64,000 nt of DNA. Source: Ancylostoma caninum (taxonomy: Eukaryota > Nematoda > Chromadorea > Rhabditida > Ancylostomatidae). Of the stretch, positions 46,648 to 55,829 are shown piece after piece. Position numbers and translations under genes: made by a program. The stretch covers positions 849,471 to 913,470 of the forward strand of contig JBAJFG010000262.1 in the NCBI GenBank assembly GCA_037903475.1, given 5' to 3'. Each line of letters starts with the position of its first letter. Within the stretch, counting starts at the first letter, position 1. The notes under the pieces are model-generated. The model searched no databases. It was not told the origin of the DNA and saw nothing but the letters and a program-made list of their open reading frames with translations.

Positions 46648-46851
46648 GGGCAATTTATACTAGCTGCGTGCGTCAGTCGCGCGTCAGTCGCACGCATCCA
46701 TTTGCAAGAGATTTTCGATGAAGACCGGTCAATACGGCATGTACATCCTCAATGAAAAGAGCGCGCGATCGTCGCGAGGTCGTAAACGCGTGCGTCTGAG
46801 CTGCGACTGCGATGCGACTGCAATGCGACTGTGCCCTATTCTTCATCATAT
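46648..46851. mobile_element. 247-bp MITE family, copy B (truncated)
   Basis: Opposite orientation to the 44.4-kb copy. It starts GGGCAATTTATACTAGCTGC and stops after CTTCATCATATAA, lacking the last 45 bp including one TIR. Copy C begins three bases later. Confidence 0.7.
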
Positions 46852-46853
46852 AA

Positions 46854-47100
46854 GGGTAATTTTTACCAGCTGCGTGTGTCAGTCGCGCATCAGTCGCACG
46901 CATCCATCTACATGGGATGTTCCATGAAGACCGGTCAACACGGCATGTAGATCCTCAATGAAAAGAACGCGCGGCTGCCGCGAGGTCGTAAACGCGTGCG
47001 TCTGAGCTGCGACTGCGATGCGACTGCTATGCGACTGGGCCCTATTCTTCATCATATAGACGCACGCGCGTCAGTCGCACGCATCCAGTATAAATTGCCC
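46854..47100. mobile_element. 247-bp MITE family, copy C
   Basis: Complete copy with ends GGGTAATTTTTACCAGCTGC and CAGTATAAATTGCCC. The last 47 bases are repeated at 47101-47147, suggesting that slippage or nested insertion created the B/C tandem. Confidence 0.7.
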
Positions 47101-47148
47101 TATAGACGCACGCGCGTCAGTCGCACGCATCTAGTATAAATTGCCCAG

Positions 47149-47580
47149 TAAGGATGCGCCGGCGTCCAAAAGTGGGGAAACGCCTGGAGTCGGGTCCAAC
47201 GATGTGATAAGGGTGCGCCGGAGTCCAAAAGTGGGGAAACGCCTGGAGTCGGGTCCAACGGTGTGATAAGGGTGCGTCGGCGCCCAAACAGGGAGGAGAC
47301 GGGTCCATTGCTGTGATAAGGGTGCATCGGCGCCCAAAGTGGGGAAAGACGGGTCCACGGCTGTGATAAGGGTGCGCCGGCGCCCAAAGTGGCGGGAGAC
47401 GGGTCCACGGCTGTGATAAGGGTGCGCCGGCATCCAAAAGTGGGAAAACGCCTGGAGTCGGCTCCAACGATGTGATAAGGGTGCGCCGGCGTCCAAAAGT
47501 GGGGAAACGCCTGGAGTCGGCTCCAACGGTGTGATAAGGATGCGCCGGCGTCCAAAAGTGAGGAAACGCCTGGAGTCGGG
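47149..47580. repeat. 50/59-bp minisatellite array
   Basis: Alternating blocks: 59-bp units flank three consecutive 50-bp units (starts near 47270, 47320, 47370), each beginning GGTGCGCCGGCG. Because 50 and 59 are not multiples of three, all frames stay open and give long repetitive pseudo-proteins that are not genes. Confidence 0.9.
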
Positions 47581-47820
47581 TCCAAGGAATCCCAGGAATC
47601 AAGGGCTTCTCAGGAGAGCGATAGAACTGCGTATATATATATATACTAGTCTGGCCGTCCGGCTGACGCCGGACTTCCAGACTTCTATTGATGCTCGCTT
47701 CGCTCGCATACTGCACGTTGAAAGCAAACACAAAAGTGTGAATGGATCGATAAATTCTCTTCCCTCCCACGCAGTTCTATCGCTCTCCTGAGAAGCCCTT
47801 GATTCCTGGGATTCCTTGGA
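47581..47820. repeat. Palindrome: 51-bp perfect arms flanked by inverted minisatellites
   Basis: 47581-47631 is the reverse complement of 47770-47820, with a loop containing a short AT tract and a segment also found inverted at about 45.25-45.37 kb. Beyond the arms the minisatellite continues in opposite orientation on each side, giving an inverted duplication of a few hundred bases. Confidence 0.9.
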
Positions 47821-48050
47821 CCCGACTCTAAGCGTTTCCCCACTTTTGGACGCCGGCGCATCCTTATCACACCGTTGGACCCGAGTCCTGGCGTTTCCCC
47901 ACTTTTGGACGCCGGCGCACCCTTATCACACCGTTGGACCCGTCCCCGGCGTTCTCCCACTTTTGGACGCTGGCGCACCGTTATCACACCGTAGGACCCG
48001 TCTCTAGGCGTTTCCCCGCTTTAAGAAGCCGGTGCATCTTCCAAACCGCG
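47821..48050. repeat. 59-bp minisatellite in inverted orientation
   Basis: Three to four units of the same family as 47149-47580 but reverse-complemented, progressively degenerate away from the palindrome centre. Confidence 0.85.
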
Positions 48051-48226
48051 GTAGACCCGTCGCCCTCCACTTTCCCTTCCATTAGAACTTCTCTTCATTC
48101 TTTGAACCTCACCATACCCGTCTCTATCATCATGTTTCAATCAGGGAATTTCGTTTCACACACACACGCACACACACACGTGACAGACTAAGCCCTTTAT
48201 TATAAGTCATGATATATATATATATA

Positions 48227-49188
48227 TTAGGTTGTTACGAAATTAATTGCCGAAATGGACCAGTTCAAAGTGTTGTAACTCGGCTCTAACACCACTTTTT
48301 TCATCATTTTACCAAACATTTGATTCGATAGATCCTCCTTGACAATTCAATATGAATTGCACGTCTCTACAACGAAAACTGAGTTCACAAGAACTCGCAT
48401 ACTTTTAAAAGGCGATTTCAGCACGCTCCAAATCAGCAATCTGCTGCTGCAGCAGGATTGTATCTGGAGCTCCGAAAAATGAAATACAGCAGGATAATGA
48501 ACTGAGTGATAAGATCATTGAGTGAGAACCTCGATGTGTTACTGCATCAGTCTTTGCCGGGTGAGTTTTGGAATGTGTGGCTTAACCCTAGCCTGTAGCA
48601 GGGAAAAAGCAGCTTTTGTTCATCACTGCTGACCATATCTATAGCAGATTTGCGGATCTCAACTCCAAATTACGATAATAGGACTCTACTGTCAACATTT
48701 GACTAGATTGTAGAAAGGTGCAGTCAATTACACCCTTACAGCACTACCAAACCCCTGACACAAACACCATAAAGAGCGCATTTCTTGTTATAGTACAGAA
48801 ACCGTGCTTGTTCTACAATTAGAACGTGATCTGGAAATGGGTCGTTTGGGACGGAAAATTAAGTTAGAAAAGATGTCACAGCGGGTGAGACGTTGTTCAT
48901 CGGTCAGATCGTGTGGTGTTCACGTCTGCACCTTTCGTGCCCTGTTGATTGAAGTCAGATGCATTGAAACTGTAGTATAGTGAGCGCCCACCCTTGCTCT
49001 TATGGTCCGGGTGATATGATCCGGTTTAGATTTTCACGGCTGTTCTAAACGCCTGGTCGTCTAGAGACATCCCGCGACCACGACCATGGTTACATTTGAG
49101 TTTAAAATCGTACGAAGAGAACTTCGCTAAGCCCTGGCTCATTGTCCGTTGGTAAGGCGATTCCAAGCCAAAACAAAAGCAAAATTAT
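48227..49188 (-). mobile_element. Truncated mariner, same family as 40875-42146
   Basis: It starts with TIR TTAGGTTGTTACGAAATTAA beside TA (48225-48226) and follows the 40.9-kb element through shared landmarks (GCAGGATTGTATCTG, TTCCAAGCCAAAACAAAAGC). It breaks off at 49188, where an AT repeat begins; the last roughly 270 bp and right TIR are missing. Confidence 0.8.
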
Positions 49189-49215
49189 CGTATATATATA
49201 ATTATATAATATATA

Positions 49216-49512
49216 TGAACTCATCTGTTTGTGTGTTTGTCTGTAATCGCTTATATCTCACGATCCAGGGGACAAACACACATGACACATGACAATTGAA
49301 ACCTATACCGTTCGAATCAGAATTGTGCCCTCCAGTGCAACGTCAGGGTCTCTCGCCGTTTTTCGAGAAATAGATTTTATCGATTTTTGGTCACCTACCC
49401 CATCACTATATAGTGAAACTCATCTGTTTGTGCGTTTGTCTGTAATCGCTTATACCTCACGATCCAGGGGACAAACACACTTGTAACCTATACCGTTCGG
49501 CTCAGAATTGTG
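49216..49512. repeat. Direct repeat pair
   Basis: 49216-49333 and 49420-49518 share ACTCATCTGTTTGTG, TTGTCTGTAATCGCTTATA, TCACGATCCAGGGGACAAAC and CAGAATTGTGCCCT in the same orientation. Confidence 0.75.
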
Positions 49513-49589
49513 CCCTGCAAAAATCATTGTCATCTTCGCTTCGCCGCGCTTCGCATAAATGACAATGATTTTTGCAGGGCACAATTCTG
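49503..49589. repeat. Perfect 31-bp hairpin
   Basis: 49503-49533 is the exact complement of 49559-49589 (arm core TGCCCTGCAAAAATCATTG), with a 25-nt loop. The outer part of the arm is also the tail of the direct repeat just upstream, so this is a recent inverted duplication. Confidence 0.9.
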
Positions 49590-49599
49590 ACTCCAACGA

Positions 49600-50580
49600 T
49601 ATAGGTTTCATTTGCGAATCTTTTCGTCTACAACGAGAAAAACAAGGGAGAGTTGTGCTCACTGGCTGAATCCTTGGGGTCTCTCTCTTCCTGTGGCGGA
49701 GCCAAGTAGTGGGAAAAGAACAAATATCTCGAAATTTGGAAATCTTTGCAGAGATATAGCTGATCAAGGTGGCTTCATTTCGGAGAACATGTTCAACCGC
49801 TCAACTCGGCATCAGTGAAAGGATGAAGGATTACTATGAATCCAGCATAACAAATGTGAATGATAAGAGGGCAGCCAGGCAAAGTTGCCCAAACGGCTTA
49901 TCTCCCCCTTGAGTGCCTGAGTAGGCCTTACTCAGACAATTGTGTATCGTCGAACCCCTGTCGCTCCGCCCATTTTTTGCTTTGGGGGAACGTGTATCGA
50001 TGTTGTGGTTTAGCAGAACGAGCTGCTCATGCCCCTCCCCCTCCCTCCCCCCAACGTGCTGCTCATACCCTCCGACGTGCTGCTGTCCACCGGAATTCTC
50101 CAGACGTGCTGCTGTCGGCTGGGACCTGATAATACGTGTATGTGTGATAAATCAACAACTTCATCTTCCCTAACCTTCACTTTCGTCCAACATTATGGAG
50201 CAGTGGTGAGCGTTTATGAGTTCCCATTAAAGGGCAATTAGGCAGTGTATCTGTTCATGATGGGTATGGGGATAGCAACAGAATCCGGTCCTACTCTACG
50301 CACTGAATCCAGCGATATGCTTGAAATTGGGAAGAACCGTCAAAAAAAAAAACAATATTTAGGAGGCCAAACTTGATACAAGACGAGTTTCATCGCTAGG
50401 GAGATGGAAAAAGTGGAGCTGAGGAGTTGAGATTGCACACCAAAATGAACTTTTCAGCAGTAGCTATTATCGAATGAATGAGCATTGTTGTGTTGAAAAA
50501 CCTTGCTGCATTTTCACCACGAATTCGCCAGCAATCGTGGCGATCGCCACATGGATAGTGCGAATAAGGAGACTCCAGAC
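49600..50580. other. No gene recognised
   Basis: Contains ACGTGCTGCTGT-type repeats at about 50.05-50.11 kb, and a stretch at 49.90-49.95 kb related to the tRNA-like segment at 10.24 kb. No coding motif. Confidence 0.35.
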
Positions 50581-50589
50581 GTAAGAGGG

Positions 50590-51559
50590 ATCTCAGGCAC
50601 TTTCAGGCCCACAGCAAAACTGAGGTACCGGGCAGGCCCAAGCCTTTACTTTTTTTCAATAGCTTGAATGACGCGGGCACACCGGGCAGGCCGCTCACAC
50701 GATTCTAGTACAGGGCAAGCCGACAGCAAGTGATAACCACTAGCAATAACATGGGGTTTTCAATTCATGGACTCATTTTCTTTCTTTACCTTCTACTGTA
50801 CGGTGGACTAATGTGGGATGTATGTAATATCTTCAGGTTAAGTTTTTCTTCTCCCTCAGTAGGTTGGGATGTTTAGGGACAGCCATCTTCAGCAGCACTA
50901 AGAGGCTGAATTCAAAGTTGTTAAATTCAAAGTGTCTTTTTTCGTTTATTAAGGTAAGATAACGACTCCTTCTATGTTAGTGAGTGTTTCTTCTGAAAAT
51001 TAAAGGTATGTCGAGCACTGTTTCATCGCTACTTTAAAAAAAGATCTAAATAGAACCATAATTAACTACAATGGTGAAGACCAGAAGAGATTTTGTGGGC
51101 GCACACGACTGATTGAAGTGACTATTCATTTTTTCCTTGTAGGCAGCTAGTAGTGGCAGGAATCGAGCCAATACCTTCACTGATTATTTGATCATGGAGC
51201 ACCTCCGAAGAATTCCTAAAGAGACGATTCGAATTTTCACAAAATGCCAATGACAAATGTCTTTTCTAGAATGTACAACAAGTCTAGAACGTACAACAAA
51301 TGTAAATCTATGTAAATCAATAAAAACAATTGATATTTACTGTATTTGTTGTCATTTCTGATTTAAAAAAGCTGCATAATGCGTAAAGGAGGATTCCCGT
51401 AGTGCATTGAGCGGTTTACCGGGCAAACCGCCACTCATTACCTGGCAAGCCGCAGTAAGATATCGGTCAGGCCGCACACCCCATACCGTGAAGGCCGACT
51501 AAGGGGTTTCGGCTTTCGCGGTATTTGATGACGGCCAACCCGGTGAAAGTGCCTGAGAT
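50590..51559. mobile_element. TIR element with internal GGCAGGCCG repeats
   Basis: Perfect 16-bp TIRs ATCTCAGGCACTTTCA at 50590-50605 and 51544-51559. Next to both ends lie clusters of short CCGGGCAGGCCG / GGCAAGCCG motifs arranged as subterminal repeats. The middle is AT-rich without coding motifs. No target duplication was found, so the superfamily is open. Confidence 0.6.
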
Positions 51560-52034
51560 GATAAATAATGGGGTGTGGCGATCGATAGGCATCGTTTCCA
51601 CCATCGCTATCATTCGCATCACCAGTTCATTTTGGGCACATCTTCGAGAGTATGGGCGATGAGCTCTGTTTGGCAGTGATCCATGGCGATGTAACGTGGC
51701 AATCCATACGTATCATTCCCATGATCCTTCCCTCTTAGATCACAGGTTCATTTTCATTCATTTTGAACTGGGGAAGTCTAGGGATACTCTTTGATTGCGG
51801 AGCAAATCTGCACCAAGCAATGAGTGCTATAGAGAGCGTCATGAAATTCACACTGAAGATAGTTGATAATTGGGTCGAAAAAAATTATAATAGATCGCGA
51901 GAGGAGAAAAATTTAGTAGAAGCATGGAAGCCCAACAGCGTCTACTAGACGGACAAGCTGGATAATTATGGTGAAGCAAAGCTGTTCAATTCTGTAGAAG
52001 GGTAACAGCTAGAGAACTAGAAATGACAAAGCTC

Positions 52035-52249
52035 GGCGAAAAGGGAGTTGAGGGGGGGCCACCCTATAAAAGGTCATAGGCTACCCCTTATAAGCCTAAG
52101 TAAAAGCACTAGCCTAAGCCTAAGCTTAAGCTTAGCCTAAGCCTAAGCCTAATCCTATGCTTAAGCATGCATTTAAGCCTAAGCCTAAGGCTTAGGCTTA
52201 GGCTTCAGAGGAGTAGTGCTCAGTTACTGCCATCAACTCCCTTTTCACC
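52035..52249. mobile_element. MULE-type MITE containing telomere repeats
   Basis: Ends GGCGAAAAGGGAGTTGAGGG and its counterpart CATCAACTCCCTTTTCACC match the TIR of the 36873-37076 MITE. Eight flanking bases, CAAAGCTC, are duplicated (52027-52034 and 52250-52257); a ninth position differs (G/C). The interior is largely nematode telomere-type repeat. Confidence 0.75.
52080..52206. repeat. Interstitial TTAGGC telomere-type repeats, head to head
   Basis: Degenerate GCCTAA units (for example AGCCTAAGCCTAAG) run rightward and switch near 52190 to TTAGGC units (CTTAGGCTTAGGCTTC). TTAGGC is the nematode telomere repeat. Confidence 0.85.
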
Positions 52250-52306
52250 CAAAGCTCCGCACAGCGGGCAAGTGCGAGAGCAGAGCAGGTCGGAGCATTT
52301 GTACAT

Positions 52307-52771
52307 TTATGATTGAGCAAGATCACTAAAAAAACATTTGCTAATAACCTCAAGACATAGGCACAGTTCTATATCTGCCTTTCTTCTGTTAACACCCTCC
52401 AAGGAGAGACTGTCGATATGTACCGCACAACACCTGTTTGCACCCCCTGTAACATGCATCTTATCAAATTCGTTAACCCAAATGTACAACTGCACACTAT
52501 GTAGTCAAAACTCACATTTGCACTCATCTGGGAGCTCAGTTTGGTCTTGTTCGGAATGCAGTGTTCCGTAGTCGCAGTGAAAACGAGATAAAGACAAATA
52601 GATGTCGTAATTATGGGGACGAATGTCAAAGATTCGAGTCGTATTAAGGAATTGGAAAGTTTCCAACAGCAGATCGATGGTGGGCATGCTGAGCGGAACG
52701 GGATGCTGTCTGACGATTCCAACCACCAACAGAGGCAAGTGAAACAAAGGACTGAAAACGACTCCACTCAC
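52307..52771 (-). pseudogene. Broken coding-like frame, unknown family
   Basis: One minus frame reads PTIDLLLETFQFLNTTRIFD, YDIYLSLSRFHCDYGTLHSE and TELPDECKCEF, then a single TGA, then HSVQLYIWVNEFDKMHVTGG and CCAVHIDSLSLEGVNRRKAD. Both halves look like protein and share the frame. A plus-strand frame over the same region (52613-53120) is also coding-like, so the true strand is uncertain. No family was recognised. Confidence 0.25.
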
Positions 52772-53129
52772 TGTCTGTTAAGGGAAAACAATGAAGTTTT
52801 ATCATTTGTGATATTACTGACTTGTGCTGCTGTGCCTAACAGGTTGCTATGAACATGTTTTATTTGGCTTGAAGTTCAACTCAACGACGGCTTCAGAGGA
52901 AGTGGTTCAAGATGATATTATTACACGATCAACGAACGCCCCCTTTCCAAGGGCTTTCAACTCGTGCTACTTAGAGGAAGAACACTGTGACATCTCAGTT
53001 GATGATGATACTTACTACTTCCTTTGGAATTCCGCGGACAAAATCTCCTTTAATCCAGTGATGAGAAGAAAATACCGCTACTCGCGCTACGAGCGAGAGA
53101 GAACAAGTCAGCTCTACTGATTTTACTGT

Positions 53130-53740
53130 TCAGCTTGAGTAGTCTTAGTAATTTCATAAAGTAGTGACAAAAACGGCATTAGATCACAACAGGTGTATAC
53201 AATGAGGTACACAAGCCTGTACCGCCAGCCGCAATTAGTGGATGCGGCGCCCGCTGGGTACCAGCTCATGAGCTGGGCTGTCACAGCCTTGCGCGTCGTG
53301 CGCCTCCAATCCCGCCCACTTCGCCGTGTGCGGCGTCGGTTTGCGTTCTAAAAATGGGAAGCTGTTCTTATTGGATCAGATGCGGGAAAGTGAAGCAGGA
53401 AAAAGCATTACAATGGGATATAGTACTGAGAACAAATTATTTAGCAAATGTTCAACTCAAATTTAACTAGAAAGGCTAGTTTTATCTAAATTTATTGTTC
53501 AATAGATTCAGTTTACTCTGAATTGAGCTTAAATTCAGCTAGTAGTTCTTGTTTCCACAGCGATTATCTCCACCAATGGGTCGCTTCAGGCCTGAAGCAA
53601 GTGGCTCACTTTTTTCATTCATCATTTTATTCGCTAATATAATCAGAAATAAAACAATCAAAACAGTCATACAGGAGCTCTAGCTACTGTTTTTGAACTA
53701 TAGAACCCAAAAAAGCGGAATTTATAGGTTGGGCTCACAC
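53130..53740. other. No gene recognised
   Basis: Non-coding by eye; lies 3' of the RAG1/Transib-like remnant and may include its terminal region. Confidence 0.35.
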
Positions 53741-53744
53741 AAAA

Positions 53745-55480
53745 GGCCTAGGGCTTCGGATGAGATGAGTGCGATTTTGGAGAGCGAGGCTTGCTTAGGG
53801 AAGTTATGTATGGATCAGAGGATATCAACAGCCGGTGAAGAAGGTCAATTTGCATTTTGCCTTGAGTTTTTCCTGGAGTAGTATTCTCTGAAGTCTCTAT
53901 TCTCCTTGTTTCGTGCCTCCTGAGCCTTTTCGGAGAGTTGTCCTATGGGCAAGACACAGGATTCAATAATGCTTACACCGTGCACGAGAATATCATGGAC
54001 TGTGACGGGCATGAATAACCATGGGTACAGCTCTAGGTATCTCTCCCTTGTTCTCTTGGCATATTCGCCAAAGGCAACTTTCGATATGCTGTATCCACAA
54101 GAGAGTGCTTCCAATATCACTCCAAAACTATGTATTAATGTTTCATCAATGCCAGTTATTCGTGCTGATGCGCTAGCGTCCCTGAAGAACCTTCGCGCGG
54201 TGTTCCCGTCATTAGAGTTCCCTGACGTCTTCCTCGGAATGTCTATGCGCAAGCCGATCTCTTCCCGGAACTCTTTCTGAATTTTCCTCTTCCTCTCTTC
54301 GACCTTCTTCTTGTCTTCCACGCTTCTTATCGCCCATTTCTTCACATCGTTTCTGCAGGTAATGTGGAGAATACATTCCATACAGCGGATCCAAGCATGT
54401 AGTGGAGATATACCAAATCCTAAAGTCGATGGATTCTCCTGCCGAACGGGCAGTGTATGATCGTTCATCTCCTTCGGCCAGGCACCACAAATGTAACACC
54501 TTTGGGAGGAATCATAGCACGAAAGAGCGTTACACACTTTGCCGTCTACCATCGTCAAAAAAAGTTCGTGTTTAACCACTGCCTTTTGTCCATTGTTAAG
54601 CTCCACTATCGTCTCTGCCAAGTTGTTGACTTCATTCTGGACCCTTTCCACTTCCTCTTTGATCACTGCTGGCGTCTCTTTGGTAAAAGTCAGCTCAATT
54701 GGTCTGCAGTATCTTGTGGACGAGGGTCTCGGGTTTTTCCATATTATGCTTTTTTCTGCTGTTTCCAAAACAAGTAGCAAAGGTACCAAAGAGAGGCAGA
54801 ACAGACAGTCATCGGATTTCCCTTCCGGGTATCTTCTGTTTGTAGCAGCTCTGTTCGGAGCTGCCATCGCAACCCCACTTAGATAGCAGTTTGCACCTAA
54901 TCTCATTGGAGGAAAAGCGTTTGAAGACGTCTTCTTGCATGTAGCACAAGCGCATACATGTATGGTCTAGTAACGCTTGGAGTCGTATTTCAGCGTGGAA
55001 ATCCGAAACTGTGAGAGACTCCTCTGACGGATAGCAACGCTGCTTGGATTCCTGCACAAGGTATTACGGCGGATAGATGTTGCAGCCATATTCTCTTGCA
55101 TTGTCACGCAGATCCTTGTAGCCGTTTGCGGAAATTCCTAAATCTAACATAAGGGCAAGAGCTGCATCTGCCGTCATCGTTTTGACGAAGTTGCTCCCTT
55201 CTCCTCCCTTTTTCTTGCCTTTTTTAACTTCGTCGCGCGCTCAGGTGACGCAGTGGCTACTTCTCCGACTACGCTAGCAGCATCCTTTCTACCTGACTCA
55301 CGCAAACTCATCTGCGTAGCCACAACTAACTCGCTAGCAGATAGCAGCCCTGAAGTAGAACCTTTGCCTTCTTCCTTTTTGTGGAGACACTGCACTCATC
55401 AAAGCGCTTTCGAGAGCATCCTACTTTTGTCGACGTGCCAGGAAGACTTGCTGGAACGGCCTCTAACACTTTCTTATCAA
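53745..55480 (-). pseudogene. RAG1/Transib-like transposase, decayed
   Basis: A 353-codon minus frame (54906-53845) plus three flanking frame-shifted pieces cover a full transposase. In order: basic KRKKAK region and RESGRKDAASVVGEVATASP (55.45-55.2 kb); ADAALALMLDLGISANGYKD; LLDHTCMRLCYMQEDVFKRF; KWGCDGSSEQS, with the first acidic residue (about 54.85 kb); RPIELTFTKETPAVIKEEV; MVDGKVCNALS and CYICGAWPKEMND (zinc-binding pair); FGISPLHAWIRCMECILHI; SNDGNTARRFFRDAS; LPIGQLSEKAQEARNK, carrying the catalytic Glu; DLLHRLLISSDPYITSLSK. The block order parallels the RAG1 core. Frameshifts near 54.82 and 53.85 kb and a stop near 55.07 kb disable it. The position matching the RAG1 second Asp appears to be Trp. 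TIRs were not found. Confidence 0.7.
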
Positions 55481-55680
55481 AATTCACTTTCTCCTGGAGC
55501 CAGCCACGGTTTGAATCCAAAAAAACGTGCCTTGCACCTCGCACTGCTATCCCATTTTTTGTTAACTTTGGAGCAAAACAAAGATACTGTGAATTTGACG
55601 GATCTCAGTACGATGCGGGATGAGTTTCAGTCCTAGCTTTCTAACCACATGCCAATACACTGTGTCTTTCCTTGTCGTAG

Positions 55681-55821
55681 GGCTACTTCTATACCAAACA
55701 TCAAAAAGTTCTCTTCTGAGGAACTGGCGTTCAGTCTCTTAAAAAGCAATGTGTGGAGCGATGAGCAAGTGGTTGCAAAAATAACTGATACGCTCTTGAA
55801 GAGAAAGAAAAATCCTATCTA
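55681..55821 (+). other. Possible terminal exon, unassigned
   Basis: After a GTCGTAG acceptor-like site the plus frame reads IPNIKKFSSEELAFSLLKSN then VWSDEQVVAKITDTLL and stops at TAA. It is coding-like but upstream exons and identity are unknown; it could belong to the adjacent transposon. Confidence 0.2.
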
Positions 55822-55829
55822 ACGCGCAT

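Noticed and set aside
47100..47987. Overlapping 100-217 codon frames with WTRLQAFPHFWTPAHPYH-like repeats
   Set aside because: Minisatellite units not divisible by three keep all frames open; no codon bias or domain.
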